The notes under the pieces are model-generated. The model saw only the letters and a program-made list of their open reading frames with translations, searched no databases and was not told the DNA's origin. This document shows, in pieces, positions 7,075 to 16,617 of a stretch of DNA of 64,000 bases. The number at the start of each line of letters is the position of its first letter. The stretch's first letter is position 1. The stretch is taken from the NCBI RefSeq assembly GCF_025506335.1, contig NZ_JANZYO010000006.1, positions 350,349 through 414,348 of the forward strand. Direction: 5' to 3'. The translations under genes were made by a program, and so were the position numbers. This stretch comes from Mumia quercus (GTDB lineage Bacteria > Actinomycetota > Actinomycetes > Propionibacteriales > Nocardioidaceae).

Positions 7075-10000
7075 TCAGGCGAACGCGCGCTCCATGAGCG
7101 CCTTGTTCTCCTCGAGGTGCCGCTTGTGGTTGCCGACCGACGGGGCGGCCGACGCCTCACGCGACACGCGGACGAGCGGGAGATCGAGCTCGGGCGCCAG
7201 GTTCAGCGCCATGAACGGCCACGGCCCCTGGTTGGCGGGCTCGTCCTGGACCCACCGGACCTCGGTCGCGTTCGGGTACTTCGCGAGCTCGGCCTTGATC
7301 TCCTCGACGGGCAGCGGGTAGAGCTGCTCGACCCGCACCACCGCCGTACGCGGCGCCTCGGCCTCGACCTTGGTGCGCGTCGCGAGCACGTCGTACGAGA
7401 CACGACCCGACGCGAGGATCACGCGCTCGACCTTGCTCGCGTCCAGCGACGACTCCGACGGGTCGGAGAGCACCGGACGGAACTCACCCGTGGTGAAGTC
7501 CTCGGGCTGCGAGGTGGCGGCCTTGAGGCGCAGCAGCTGCTTGGGTGTGAACACGATGAGCGGGCGGTGCTCGCTCTCGAGGTTCTGCCGGCGCAGGAGG
7601 TGGAAGTACGACGCCGGCGTCGACGGCTGTGCGACCGTCATGGCGTCCTCGGCACAGAGCTGGAGGAACCGCTCGATGCGCGCCGAGGAGTGGTCCGGCC
7701 CCTGACCCTCGTAGCCGTGGGGGAGCAGCAGGACGACGCCCGACTTCTGACCCCACTTGGCCTCACCGGCCGAGATGTACTCGTCGATGACCGACTGCGC
7801 GCCGTTGACGAAGTCGCCGAACTGCGCCTCCCACAGGGTCAGCGCCTCCGGGCGCGCCACCGAGTAGCCGTACTCGAAGCCGAGGGCGGCGTACTCGCTC
7901 AGCAGCGAGTCGTAGATGTAGAACGTGCCCTGGTCGTCGGTCATCCGCGCCAGCGGCGTCCACTCGGCGCCGTTGTTGCGGTCGATGATCGTCGCGAACC
8001 GCTGCGAGAACGTGCCGCGGCGCGAGTCCTGGCCGGCCATGCGGACCGGACGCCCGTCGAGCAGAAGCGACCCGAACGCGATGATCTCGCCCGTGCCCCA
8101 GTCGATCGGGCCGGCCGTGATCGACGCGGCGCGGCGCTGCAGCTGGGGGAGCACCTTCGGGTGGACCGTGAAGCCGTCCGGCACGCTCGTGTACGCCTCG
8201 GCGATCGCCTTCAGCGTCTCCGGGGTGACGGCGGTCTCGACCTTGGGCAGCTCGGGCTTCTCGGGGTACTCCGGCGCGGTCTGGTACTCGTCGGCGGCCG
8301 TGCCGGCCTCGGCGAAGACCCGCTGGAGCTGGTCCTGGTAGTCCTTGAGCGCGCTCTCGGCCTCTTCCATCGTGATGTCGCCACGGCCGACCAGCGCCGA
8401 CGTGTAGAGGACGCGCACCGACTTCTTCTTCTCGATGACGTCGTACATGAGCGGCTGGGTGAAGCTCGGGTCGTCGCCCTCGTTGTGGCCGCGCTTGCGG
8501 TAGGTGATGAGGTCGATCACGACGTCACGGTTGAACGTCTTGCGGTACTCGTAGGCGAGCTGGGCGATGCGGATGCAGGCCTCGGGGTCGTCGCCGTTGA
8601 CGTGGAAGATCGGCGCCTGGATCATGCGGGCGACGTCGGTGGCGTACGTGGACGAGCGCGACGAGCTCGGCGACGTGGTGAAGCCGACCTGGTTGTTGAC
8701 GATCACGTGGATCGTGCCGCCCGTGCGGTAGCCGCGCAGCTGCGAGAGGTTGAGCGTCTCCGCGACCACGCCCTGGCCGGCGAAGGCCGCGTCACCGTGG
8801 ATGAGCACCGGGAGGACCGGGAACTCCTCGCCGCGGTTGAGACGGTCCTGCTTGGCGCGGGTGATGCCCTCGAGCACCGGGTCGACGACCTCGAGGTGGG
8901 ACGGGTTCGCCGCGACCGAGACCTTGATCGTGTCTCCGCTGGCGGCGGTGAACTCGCCCTCGACGCCGAGGTGGTACTTCACGTCGCCCGAGCCCTGGAC
9001 GGTGCGCGGGTCGATGTTGCCCTCGAACTCGCGGAAGACGAACCCGGGGTTCTTGCCGGCGATGTTCACCAGGACGTTGAGGCGTCCGCGGTGCGCCATG
9101 CCGATGCAGACCTCGTCGAGCGAGTCCGCGGCGGCGGCCTCGCAGATCTCGTCCACGAGCGGGATCATCGTCTCCGAGCCCTCGAGGCTGAAGCGCTTCT
9201 GGCCGACGAACTTCGTCTGCAGGAAGGCCTCGAACGCCTCGGCCTGGTTGAGCTTGTGGAGGATCCGCAGCTGCTCCTCGCGCGGCGGCTTGGAGTGCTC
9301 GCGCTCGACCCGCTCCTGGATCCAGAGGCGCTGCTCCGGGTCCTGGATGTGCATGTACTCGATGCCGGCGGTGCGGGCGTAGGAGTCGCGCAGGATGCCG
9401 AGGATCTCGCGCAGCTTCATGAAGCGGCGCTCGCGGCCACCGAAGGAGCCGGTCGCGAACTCCCGCTCGAGGTCCCACAGGGTGAGCCCGTGCGAGGAGA
9501 TCTCGAGGTCGGGGTGGCTGCGCGGGGAGTGGTCCAGCGGGTTGGTGTCGGCCATGAGGTGGCCGCGCACCCGGAAGGCGTGGATGAGCTCGAGCACGCG
9601 GGCCTGGCGGTGGACCTGGTCGTCGTGGCTGACGGCGATGTCGCGCGCCCAGCGGATCGGCTCGTACGGGATCCTGAGCGCGGCGAAGATCTCGTCGTAG
9701 AACCCCTCCTCGCCGAGGAGCAGCGCGGCCACGCGGCGCAGGAAGTCGCCGGACTGCGCGCCCTGGATGATGCGGTGGTCGTACGTCGACGTCAGCGTCA
9801 TCATCTTGGAGATCGCCTGCGTCGCGAGCGTGTGCTCCGACGCGCCCTGGAACTCCGGCGGGTAGTCCATCGAGCCGACGCCGATGATCGCGCCCTGGCC
9901 CCGCATCAGGCGCGGAACCGAGTGGTTCGTGCCGATGGTGCCGGGGTTGGTGAGGGAGATCGTGGTGCCCTGGAAGTCGGCGACGGTGAGCTTGTTGTTG

Positions 10001-10779
10001 CGGGCCTTGTCGACGATGGCCTCGTAGGCCGTCCAGAACTCGGCGAAGTCCATGGTGTCGGCCTGCTTGATCGACGGCACCAGGAGCTGACGGGTGCCGT
10101 CGGACTTCTTCTGGTCGATCGCGAGGCCGAGGTTGACGTGGGCGGGACGCAGCAGGGTCGGCTTGCCGTCGACGACGTCGAACCCGGCGTTCATCTCCGG
10201 CATCGCCTTGAGCGCCTTGACCAGGGCGTACCCGATCAGGTGCGTGAACGACACCTTGCCGCCGCGGGCGCGGGCGAGGTGGTTGTTGATGACGATGCGG
10301 TTGTCGATGAGCAGCTTGACCGGGACCGAGCGGACGCTGGTCGCGGTCGGGACGCTCAGGCTGTCGTCCATGTTGGCGGCCGTACGGGCGGCGGCGCCGC
10401 GCAGGATCGCCTGCTCCACGTCGGGCGATGCCGGCTTCGCGGGGGCGGCCTTCGCCGGCGCGGCCTTGGCTGCGGGCTTCGCGGTGGGCTTCTCAGCCTT
10501 CGCGGCGGGCTTCTCGGCGGCGGGCTTGGCGGCGGCGGGCTTGGCGGCCGGGGCCTGCGGGGCAGGTGCGACCTTCGTCGAGGCTGACGGCTGGGCTGCG
10601 GGCGCTGAGGGGGCCTTCGCAGGTGCGGACGTCGGCGGGGTGCTCGTTCCACCTCCCTCGAAGAGGCGCGACCACGACGCGTCGACCGACGCCGGGTTCG
10701 ACTTGTAGCGCTCGTACATCTCTTCGACGAGCCACTGGTTGGTGCCAAAGTCTGGCAGGGGGCTGTCGGTCTCGGCCAC
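7075..10779 (-). CDS. kgd: Multifunctional 2-oxoglutarate enzyme: E1 decarboxylase/dehydrogenase fused to an E2 succinyltransferase domain
   Basis: A 1,234-residue protein matching the ~1,231-residue mycobacterial Kgd/SucA. In order: a short N-terminal helix ([12 protein letters not shown]), an Ala/Pro/Lys-rich linker (~45-125), an E2-type acyltransferase domain with catalytic DHRIIQG near residue 334, and a complete E1 ThDP dehydrogenase domain to the C-terminus ([37 protein letters not shown]). There is no lipoyl domain, so the complex must borrow one, as known in actinobacteria. It acts in the TCA cycle at 2-oxoglutarate. The GTG at 10777-10779 is the only reasonable in-frame start; GAAGAGG lies upstream and the resulting length fits the family. 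DUF6104 follows in the same transcript. Confidence 0.93.
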   Translation of the reverse strand: MAETDSPLPDFGTNQWLVEEMYERYKSNPASVDASWSRLFEGGGTSTPPTSAPAKAPSAPAAQPSASTKVAPAPQAPAAKPAAAKPAAEKPAAKAEKPTAKPAAKAAPAKAAPAKPASPDVEQAILRGAAARTAANMDDSLSVPTATSVRSVPVKLLIDNRIVINNHLARARGGKVSFTHLIGYALVKALKAMPEMNAGFDVVDGKPTLLRPAHVNLGLAIDQKKSDGTRQLLVPSIKQADTMDFAEFWTAYEAIVDKARNNKLTVADFQGTTISLTNPGTIGTNHSVPRLMRGQGAIIGVGSMDYPPEFQGASEHTLATQAISKMMTLTSTYDHRIIQGAQSGDFLRRVAALLLGEEGFYDEIFAALRIPYEPIRWARDIAVSHDDQVHRQARVLELIHAFRVRGHLMADTNPLDHSPRSHPDLEISSHGLTLWDLEREFATGSFGGRERRFMKLREILGILRDSYARTAGIEYMHIQDPEQRLWIQERVEREHSKPPREEQLRILHKLNQAEAFEAFLQTKFVGQKRFSLEGSETMIPLVDEICEAAAADSLDEVCIGMAHRGRLNVLVNIAGKNPGFVFREFEGNIDPRTVQGSGDVKYHLGVEGEFTAASGDTIKVSVAANPSHLEVVDPVLEGITRAKQDRLNRGEEFPVLPVLIHGDAAFAGQGVVAETLNLSQLRGYRTGGTIHVIVNNQVGFTTSPSSSRSSTYATDVARMIQAPIFHVNGDDPEACIRIAQLAYEYRKTFNRDVVIDLITYRKRGHNEGDDPSFTQPLMYDVIEKKKSVRVLYTSALVGRGDITMEEAESALKDYQDQLQRVFAEAGTAADEYQTAPEYPEKPELPKVETAVTPETLKAIAEAYTSVPDGFTVHPKVLPQLQRRAASITAGPIDWGTGEIIAFGSLLLDGRPVRMAGQDSRRGTFSQRFATIIDRNNGAEWTPLARMTDDQGTFYIYDSLLSEYAALGFEYGYSVARPEALTLWEAQFGDFVNGAQSVIDEYISAGEAKWGQKSGVVLLLPHGYEGQGPDHSSARIERFLQLCAEDAMTVAQPSTPASYFHLLRRQNLESEHRPLIVFTPKQLLRLKAATSQPEDFTTGEFRPVLSDPSESSLDASKVERVILASGRVSYDVLATRTKVEAEAPRTAVVRVEQLYPLPVEEIKAELAKYPNATEVRWVQDEPANQGPWPFMALNLAPELDLPLVRVSREASAAPSVGNHKRHLEENKALMERAFA

Positions 10780-10998
10780 GGCCTCGATCGCCTCTTCCGG
10801 TTTGTCCGTTGTCTCCCACGCCCACAGGGCATACGCGTACCAGGGTAGACCCCGAGCGAAGGGTCGCCAGCCACGGGACCGTGGCGTGGGGCGTGTCACG
10901 TCCGGGGACGATGCCGGGGTGTCCTCGACCGGTCCGACAGGGGGTGGTTCAGGGTGCTCCCTGATCCGCGTGCGCCCGTCACGGTGCAGCATGAGGAC

Positions 10999-11277
10999 AT
11001 GCTTCTTCCCCTCGCCTCGGTATCGCTGATCGGAGTCCTCGTCGGGGCGTCCGTACGGCCGGTGGCCCGGACGGCGCGCCCGTTCGCGCTGCGCGTGCTG
11101 GCCGGGCTGGTCGGGGCCTGGGCGGGGTTCGCGGTCTTCGCGCTGACCGGGGTCACGATCGACGTGATCGCGGGCACCGGCGTGTGGGTCGCGACCCTGG
11201 GCCACCTCGGCGCGGTGCTCGGCGCGGTTCTCGCGGCGCGCGGGGACGGTGTGCCGCGGAGGCGGGCTCGCGGCTGA
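10999..11277 (+). CDS. Small hydrophobic membrane protein
   Basis: A 92-residue protein with two or three hydrophobic segments (about 2-18, 30-50, 58-78) separated by a basic loop and ending in a basic tail. The arrangement recalls GlsB/YeaQ-type small membrane proteins, but I cannot confirm membership. The ATG at 10999 is preferred over an upstream in-frame start because CAGCAT (10987-10992) lies 6 nt upstream, suggesting a leaderless promoter. It diverges from kgd across about 220 bp in which I see no other gene. Confidence 0.55.
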   Translation: MLLPLASVSLIGVLVGASVRPVARTARPFALRVLAGLVGAWAGFAVFALTGVTIDVIAGTGVWVATLGHLGAVLGAVLAARGDGVPRRRARG

Positions 11278-11284
11278 GCGTGCC

Positions 11285-11881
11285 TCAGGCGCGCTGCTGG
11301 GCGCCGAGCCGGCTCTCGGCCGCGCTCCACGCGGCGCGGGCGGCCGCGCGTACGACGGGTACGAGGGGACTGAGGGCGGCTGCCGCCCCGTCGGGGAGCC
11401 GGTCGAGACCCCAGCGTCGTGCCTCGTCCAGGGCGTCGGCGCCGCGGGCCCGACGCTCGAGGCGGCGCCAGCAGTGCTCGAGGTCGCCGACGACCTCGTC
11501 GTACGCGGCGATGGTGCGGTAGTGGCCAGGACGCGCGGTCGCGCGCGCGTCGGTGGCGAGACCGGCAACCGTCACGAACTGCGCGGTGGGCTTCTTGGTG
11601 ACGTCGTCGACCAGTCGCGCCGACGGGCGCGTGGCGGACTCCTCGCGCATCTCCATCCAGCGGTCGAGCACGGCGTCGTGGCGTCGCAGCGCGGACTCGT
11701 GGAGTCGGGCGAAGTAGACGCGGGTCCGGCGCCGGTAGCTGATCTCCTCGGCCGCGAGCCCGAGAAGGCACGTGCTCATGAGGACGACGACCATCACCGC
11801 TCCGAAGCCGGCGCCGACGAGGCCGGCGACGCCCAGCCAGGCGAGCCACGACACGACCCGGTGCTCCCGCTGCGGCTTCAT
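11285..11881 (-). CDS. Membrane-anchored protein of unknown function
   Basis: A 198-residue protein. An N-terminal hydrophobic region (about residues 11-45) spans the membrane once or twice. A basic helical cytoplasmic region follows ([24 protein letters not shown]-type text) and then an alanine/arginine-rich C-terminus. I do not recognise the family. The ATG at 11879-11881 is chosen because TAGGCT (11889-11894) lies 7 nt upstream, a leaderless arrangement. It is convergent with the small gene ending at 11277 and divergent from the tetR gene. Confidence 0.6.
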   Translation of the reverse strand: MKPQREHRVVSWLAWLGVAGLVGAGFGAVMVVVLMSTCLLGLAAEEISYRRRTRVYFARLHESALRRHDAVLDRWMEMREESATRPSARLVDDVTKKPTAQFVTVAGLATDARATARPGHYRTIAAYDEVVGDLEHCWRRLERRARGADALDEARRWGLDRLPDGAAAALSPLVPVVRAAARAAWSAAESRLGAQQRA

Positions 11882-11949
11882 GCACACCAGCCTACGTCGG
11901 CCCGGTGCCCTCGGAGGCGCTTCGGTGGGGACTCCGAGAAAACGGAGTA

Positions 11950-11965
11950 GACTCATCATTGAGTC
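11950..11965. promoter_or_regulatory. Inverted repeat, candidate TetR autoregulatory operator
   Basis: GACTCATCATTGAGTC has perfect 6-bp arms (GACTCA and TGAGTC) around 4 nt. It overlaps a -10-like TAGACT (11948-11953) and ends 26 nt before the tetR start. This size and location suit autorepression by the adjacent TetR protein and control of the dehydrogenase downstream. Confidence 0.55.
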
Positions 11966-11990
11966 CAATCCGGAACCCGGAGGAGGAGCA

Positions 11991-12635
11991 GTGCCCGAGC
12001 CGGTCGGCCGTCGCGAGCGCAGCAAGCGCGACAAGCGCGAGCGCATCCAGGCCGCCGCCGGCGCACTCTTCGACGAGCGGGGGTACGCCGCCGTGACGAC
12101 GCAAGAGGTCGCCGAGCGTGCCGACGTCGCCGCAGGCACGCTGTTCCGCTACGCCTCCACCAAGGCCGAGCTGCTGCTCATGGTCTACAACTCCCGCGTC
12201 GCGGACTCCCTCGTACGGGGGCGTGCGGCGGCCGCTCGTCGGCGCAGCCCGCTGGCGAAGGTCATGGCGCTGCTGGAGCCCCTCGTCGTGGACGGGCGGG
12301 CGCACGACGAGAACACCGCCGCCTATCAGCGCGAAGTCATGTTCGGGTCGCCGCAGGAGCCGTTCCGCGCCGAGGCGCTGGGACTGTTCGACGGCCTCGT
12401 CGCCGAGGTCGCCGAGGTGCTGGCGTCCGCCTCGCCAGGTCAGGGAGCGCACGAGGGGGCGCTCTCGGCCGCCAAGGCGGTGCTCGCGGTGTTCCACGTC
12501 GCCATCCTCGGCGCCGCCCGTGAGGCGCCGGCGACGCCCGCCCTCTTGTCCGACCTCGAAGCGCAGGTCGGCCTCATCGTGCGCGGCTTCCTCGACGCCG
12601 CGCCCACCACTGCTCGGGAAGGAGCACCATCATGA
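11991..12635 (+). CDS. TetR family transcriptional regulator
   Basis: A 214-residue regulator. The N-terminal helix-turn-helix domain has the canonical pattern (RIQAAAGALFDERGYAAVTT, then VAERADVAAGTLFRYASTK), followed by a helical ligand-binding domain without recognisable ligand residues. The GTG at 11991 sits 3 nt after a strong AGGAGGAG sequence, with nearby in-frame alternatives lacking a good site. It overlaps the following 3-hydroxyacyl-CoA dehydrogenase gene by 4 nt (ATGA), so the two are co-transcribed, and an inverted repeat lies on its promoter. By inference it controls this pair in response to an acyl-CoA or related ligand. Confidence 0.88.
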   Translation: MPEPVGRRERSKRDKRERIQAAAGALFDERGYAAVTTQEVAERADVAAGTLFRYASTKAELLLMVYNSRVADSLVRGRAAAARRRSPLAKVMALLEPLVVDGRAHDENTAAYQREVMFGSPQEPFRAEALGLFDGLVAEVAEVLASASPGQGAHEGALSAAKAVLAVFHVAILGAAREAPATPALLSDLEAQVGLIVRGFLDAAPTTAREGAPS

Positions 12636-13507
12636 CGAACACCGCGGGATCTCCCGTGAAGACCGTGACCGTCCTGGGGACGGGGGTCCTCGGGTCGCAG
12701 ATCGCCTACGCCACGGCGTACGCCGGCTTCGACGTCACCGCGTACGACATCGACGACGCAGCGCTCGAGGCCGCCAAGAGCCGCTTCGAGGGCCTCGTGC
12801 GGACGTACGAAGCCGAGGTCGAGGGCGCCGCCGGAGGCAAGGCCGCGGAGGGGCTCGAGCGCATCTCCTACTCTTCCGACCTCGCCCAGGCGGTCGCCGA
12901 CGCCGACCTCGTGATCGAGGCCGTGCCGGAGAGCCTCGAGATCAAGCGCGAGACCTGGCAGAAGGTCGGCGCCGCAGCTCCGGAGCGCACCATCTTCGCG
13001 ACCAACTCCTCGACCCTGCTGCCCAGCGACTTCAAGGACGCGACCGGCCGCCCCGACCGGTTCCTCGCCCTGCACTTCGCGAACCGCGTGTGGGTCCAGA
13101 ACACCGCCGAGGTCATGGGCACCGCCGACACCGACCCCTCCGTCTACGCGACGGTGGTCCAGTTCGCGCGCGACATCCACATGGTGCCGATCGAGGTGAA
13201 GAAGGAGCAGCCCGGCTACGTCCTCAACTCGCTGCTGGTGCCGTTCCTCAACGCGGGTGCGGCGCTGTGGGTCAACGGGGTCGCCGACGTCGAGACGATC
13301 GACAAGACGTGGCGGATCGCCACCGGCGCACCGATGGGCCCGTTCCAGATCTACGACGTGATCGGGATGGTCACCCCGTACAACATCGCCAAGGCGTCCG
13401 ACGACCCGGTGCAGCAGAAGTTCGCCGAGATCCTCAAGCGCGACTTCATCGACCAGGGCAAGCTCGGTGTCGCCTCGGGGGAGGGTTTCTACTCCTACCA
13501 GGGTTGA
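12632..13507 (+). CDS. 3-hydroxyacyl-CoA dehydrogenase, single-domain
   Basis: A 291-residue NAD-dependent 3-hydroxyacyl (3-hydroxybutyryl)-CoA dehydrogenase. The Rossmann motif (TVLGTGVLGSQIA, residues ~11-23) is followed by the NAD-domain end (IFATNSSTLLPS) and the C-terminal helical domain with GYVLNSLLVPFLNA and APMGPFQIYDV. LHFANRVW replaces the usual LHFFNP, so substrate specificity may differ from the standard butyryl enzyme. It is translationally coupled to tetR by an ATGA overlap. The reaction interconverts 3-hydroxyacyl-CoA and 3-oxoacyl-CoA. Confidence 0.85.
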   Translation: MTNTAGSPVKTVTVLGTGVLGSQIAYATAYAGFDVTAYDIDDAALEAAKSRFEGLVRTYEAEVEGAAGGKAAEGLERISYSSDLAQAVADADLVIEAVPESLEIKRETWQKVGAAAPERTIFATNSSTLLPSDFKDATGRPDRFLALHFANRVWVQNTAEVMGTADTDPSVYATVVQFARDIHMVPIEVKKEQPGYVLNSLLVPFLNAGAALWVNGVADVETIDKTWRIATGAPMGPFQIYDVIGMVTPYNIAKASDDPVQQKFAEILKRDFIDQGKLGVASGEGFYSYQG

Positions 13508-13541
13508 GTGCGGGGCGGCCGGTCCTGGGTACCGGTGGCCC

Positions 13542-14276
13542 ATGGACACGCTCGAGGTCGCACCCGGGGTGCACGCACTGACGCGCGCCTCCACGGTCTG
13601 CTACGTCGTCGAGATCGACGACGGGCTCCTGATGGTCGACGCCGGGCTGCCCGGGTTCTGGACGGACCTGGTCGCGCTGCTGCGCCGCCTGGGACGCACG
13701 CCCCGTGACGTCTCCCACGTCCTCCTCACCCACGGCCACTTCGACCACCTGGGCGTCGCCCGGAGGCTCGAGAAGCTGGGCGCGGTCGTGTGGGTGGGTG
13801 GGGGAGACCTGCGGATCGCCCGCCACCCGTACCGGTACGTCCCGGGGCGTGCGCGGCTCGCGTACCCGTTCCAGCACCCGGGCTCCCTCCCGCACCTGGC
13901 GGCGATGGCGCGCGCGGGGGCGTTCTGGGTCGGCGGGCTGGACGCCCCCCGTACGTACGACGACGAGCTGCCGTTCGCCGCCCAGGTCCGGGTCGTGCCG
14001 ACGCCGGGCCACACCGACGGCCACGTCGCGTTGGTGCTGCCCGACCGCGACGCCGTCCTCACCGGCGACGCGCTCGTCACGCTCGACCCTTACACGGGGC
14101 GCCGGGGACCCCGCATCGTCGCCCGGGCGGGCACGCACGACGCGGGCAGGGCGCGACAGTCGCTCGCCGCCCTCGCGGACACGGGTGCCCGGCTGGTGCT
14201 TCCGGGGCACGGCGAGGTGTGGCGCGACGGGGCCGAGGCTGCGGCGCTGCGTGCGGCCGAGGCCGGGGTGGCCTAG
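13542..14276 (+). CDS. Metallo-beta-lactamase-fold hydrolase
   Basis: A 244-residue protein with the full MBL-fold metal motif: LLTHGHFDHLG (HxHxDH) near residue 65, the downstream metal histidine in TPGHTDGH near 155, the metal aspartate in VLTGDAL near 175, and the final histidine in LPGHGEVW near 222. It resembles glyoxalase-II-like or general MBL hydrolases; the substrate is unknown. The ATG at 13542 follows a possible -10 TACCGG (13530-13535). The gene lies 34 nt after the dehydrogenase and may be read through from that operon. Confidence 0.85.
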   Translation: MDTLEVAPGVHALTRASTVCYVVEIDDGLLMVDAGLPGFWTDLVALLRRLGRTPRDVSHVLLTHGHFDHLGVARRLEKLGAVVWVGGGDLRIARHPYRYVPGRARLAYPFQHPGSLPHLAAMARAGAFWVGGLDAPRTYDDELPFAAQVRVVPTPGHTDGHVALVLPDRDAVLTGDALVTLDPYTGRRGPRIVARAGTHDAGRARQSLAALADTGARLVLPGHGEVWRDGAEAAALRAAEAGVA

Positions 14277-14344
14277 GGCGGGGCGCCGTCGCACGACGAA
14301 GCCCGCCGACCGTTCGTGCTGGTCAACGGGCTCTCGGCACAGGG

Positions 14345-14416
14345 TGCCCCCGGTAGGATTCGAACCTACGCTCCCGCCTCCGGAGGGCGGTGCTCTATCC
14401 CCTGAGCTACGGGGGC
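14345..14416 (-). tRNA. tRNA-Arg (anticodon CCG)
   Basis: The minus strand folds into a complete cloverleaf of 72 nt. The acceptor stem pairs GCCCCCG with CGGGGGC, the D arm is GCTC/GAGC, the anticodon stem CCGCC/GGCGG encloses loop CTCCGGA with anticodon CCG, and the T arm GTAGG/CCTAC encloses TTCGAAT. The 3' CCA is not encoded. It decodes CGG codons. Its closeness to argS is probably coincidental. Confidence 0.95.
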
Positions 14417-14496
14417 GCGCGCCTCGCGGCGCGGCCCTCGCCCGCATTCCTGCAGGCGCCGGACAACGGTATCGCACGCGAAGTACGGTTGCGCAC

Positions 14497-14922
14497 ATGC
14501 CCTTCCCGTTCGGCCGTCCTCCGCGCGTGCTCGTGGTGGACGACACCGACTCCATCCGGTTGCTCCTGCGCACCAACTTCGAGCTGGAGGGCTGGACGGT
14601 GCTCGAGGCGGCCGACGGGCTGGAGTGCCTCGACGTGGTCGTGGACACCGAGCCCGACGTCGTCACCATCGACGTCGTCATGCCCCGGATGGACGGCCTG
14701 GAGACCGTGCGGGCCCTGCGCCGGTCCGCGAGCACCCGCCACATCCCGGTCGTCATGGTGACGACCCAGGCGCAGGCGTACGACCTGCTGAGAGGGCAAG
14801 AGGCCGGGGTGGAGGCGTACGTGACCAAGCCCTTCGACCCTGCCGAGCTGGTCCGTACGGTCAGAGAGGTGCTCGAGGGAGCACCCGCGGCGCCGAGCGG
14901 CCCGCCACCGAGGCGGAGTTAA
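14497..14922 (+). CDS. Single-domain response regulator (CheY-like)
   Basis: A 141-residue receiver domain with no output domain. The acidic pocket is Asp15/Asp16, the phospho-acceptor Asp59 (TIDVVMPRMDG), the switch Thr89 and the conserved Lys111 (TKPF). The C-terminal ~15 residues are a Pro/Arg tail. No histidine kinase is adjacent; PdtaS lies 11 kb away, but its known partner type carries an ANTAR domain, which is missing here. The ATG follows TACGGT (14484-14489) by 7 nt, a leaderless arrangement. Confidence 0.85.
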   Translation: MPFPFGRPPRVLVVDDTDSIRLLLRTNFELEGWTVLEAADGLECLDVVVDTEPDVVTIDVVMPRMDGLETVRALRRSASTRHIPVVMVTTQAQAYDLLRGQEAGVEAYVTKPFDPAELVRTVREVLEGAPAAPSGPPPRRS

Positions 14923-14952
14923 GCCGTTGACCGGCCTCGATACGATTTGTAG

Positions 14953-16614
14953 GTGACTCCCGAACAGCTGTCCGACGCGATCGTCGACGCCCTGAACGCC
15001 CTGGTGGCCGCGGGCACCGTCTCCCTGCCCGAGGTCCCGGCCACGGTGGTCGTCGAGCGACCGAAGGTCAAGGACCACGGCGACTACGCGACGAACGTGG
15101 CGCTCCAGCTCGGGAAGAAGGCGGGGATGGCGCCCCGCGACCTCGCGTCCGCCCTCGCCGAGCAGCTCGCCCAGGCCCCGGGCGTCGGCGCCGTCGAGGT
15201 GGCCGGCCCAGGCTTCCTCAACGTCCGCGTCGACACGGGCGCCCAAGGGGCCCTCGCCGGCGAGGTCGTCCGCGCGGGCAGCGCGTACGGGCGCTCCGAC
15301 GCCCTCCGCGGGCGGGCGATCAACCTGGAGTTCATCTCCGCCAACCCCACGGGGCCGCTCCACCTCGGGCACACGCGCTGGGCGGTCGTCGGCGACGCGC
15401 TCGCCCGCGTCCTCACCGCGGCCGGGGCGAAGGTCTCCACGGAGTTCTACGTCAACGACCGCGGCAGCCAGATGGACAAGTTCGGGGCCTCGCTCATGGC
15501 GGTCGCCAACGGCGAGGACGTCCCGGAGGACGGCTACCACGGGGCGTACGTCGCCGACCTGGCCGCCGAGGTCGTGGAGGCGGTCCCCGGCATCCGCGAC
15601 CTGCCGGCCGACGAGCAGCTCGTCGCCTTCCGCGAGAAGGGTTACGAGCTCCAGCTCGCCCACCAGAAGGCCGACCTCGCGCGGTTCCGGACGGTCTTCG
15701 ACGTCTGGTTCTCCGAGCGCAGCCTCGTCGACTCGAACGCGGTCGACCGCGCCCTCGGCGTGATCGACAAGGAAGGCCACCTGTACGAGGCCGACGGCGC
15801 GACATGGATGCGGACCACCGACTTCGGTGACGACAAGGACCGCGTGCTGATCCGCTCCAACGGCGACCTGACCTACTTCGCGTCCGACACCGCGTACTAC
15901 CTCGACAAGCGCGCCCGCGGCTTCGAGCAGTGCCTGTACCTCCTCGGCGCCGACCACCACGGTTACGTGGGTCGGCTCCAGGCGATGGCCGCCTGCGCGG
16001 GCGACCAGCAGGGCTACAACCTGCAGGTGCTCATCGGGCAGCTCGTGAAGATCTTGTCCGACGGCGAGGAGCTCAAGCTCTCGAAGCGGGCCGGCACGCT
16101 GGTGACCCTGACCGAGCTCGTCGACCTCATCGGCGTCGACGCCTTGCGCTACACGCTCGCGCGCCACCCGGTCGACTCCCCGCTGACGATCGACGTGGCC
16201 GAGGTGACGCGCCAGAGCGCCGAGAACCCGGTCTACTACGTCCAGTACGCCCACGCGCGGCTGTCGAGCATCCTGCGCAACGCCGCCGACCTCGGCCTCG
16301 TGCCCGCCGTCGACACCGCCGACCTCTCCCTGCTGTCGACCGCGCGCGAGGGCGACCTGCTGCGGGCGCTCGCCGAGTTCCCCCGGGTGGTCTCGCGGGC
16401 CGCCGAGCTGCACGAGCCGCACCGTGTCGCGCGCTACCTCGAGGACACCGCATCGGCCTTCCACAAGTTCTACGACGTGTGCCGGGTGCTCCCGCAGGGA
16501 GACGAGGAGCCGGAGCCGATCCACAGCGCGCGCCTCATCCTCGTCGACGCCACCCGTACGGTGCTCGCCAACGGGCTCGAGCTGCTCGGCGTCTCGGCGC
16601 CCGAGCGGATGTGA
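14953..16614 (+). CDS. argS: Arginyl-tRNA synthetase
   Basis: A class I synthetase of 553 residues charging tRNA-Arg. The N-terminal additional domain is followed by the HIGH-type motif in SANPTGPLHLGHTRW (near residue 140), a KMSKS-like region (KLSKRAGTLVT, near 377) and the helical DALR anticodon-binding domain. The GTG start at 14953 has TACGAT (14941-14946) 6 nt upstream and no Shine-Dalgarno sequence, suggesting a leaderless message. It begins the conserved order argS-lysA-hom-thrC-thrB. Confidence 0.95.
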   Translation: MTPEQLSDAIVDALNALVAAGTVSLPEVPATVVVERPKVKDHGDYATNVALQLGKKAGMAPRDLASALAEQLAQAPGVGAVEVAGPGFLNVRVDTGAQGALAGEVVRAGSAYGRSDALRGRAINLEFISANPTGPLHLGHTRWAVVGDALARVLTAAGAKVSTEFYVNDRGSQMDKFGASLMAVANGEDVPEDGYHGAYVADLAAEVVEAVPGIRDLPADEQLVAFREKGYELQLAHQKADLARFRTVFDVWFSERSLVDSNAVDRALGVIDKEGHLYEADGATWMRTTDFGDDKDRVLIRSNGDLTYFASDTAYYLDKRARGFEQCLYLLGADHHGYVGRLQAMAACAGDQQGYNLQVLIGQLVKILSDGEELKLSKRAGTLVTLTELVDLIGVDALRYTLARHPVDSPLTIDVAEVTRQSAENPVYYVQYAHARLSSILRNAADLGLVPAVDTADLSLLSTAREGDLLRALAEFPRVVSRAAELHEPHRVARYLEDTASAFHKFYDVCRVLPQGDEEPEPIHSARLILVDATRTVLANGLELLGVSAPERM

Positions 16615-16617
16615 CGC

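Noticed and set aside
6820-10587. A very long open frame antisense to kgd
   Set aside because: It is the mirror of the real kgd frame in GC-rich DNA; its translation is repetitive and low-complexity (Arg, Leu, Val, Glu, Gly) with no recognisable domain, while the opposite strand encodes a complete conserved enzyme.
10896-11885. Long minus-strand frame spanning the small genes at 11.0-11.9 kb
   Set aside because: The translation is arginine-rich low-complexity text without domains, and it overlaps two better-supported genes that have their own leaderless promoters.
14927-14946. TTGACC as a -35 box for argS
   Set aside because: The spacing to the TACGAT -10 is only 8 bp, too short for a promoter.
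14345-14952. T-box or tRNA-sensing leader linking tRNA-Arg and argS
   Set aside because: The tRNA lies on the opposite strand, a complete response regulator gene separates them, and argS appears leaderless, leaving no room for a T-box.
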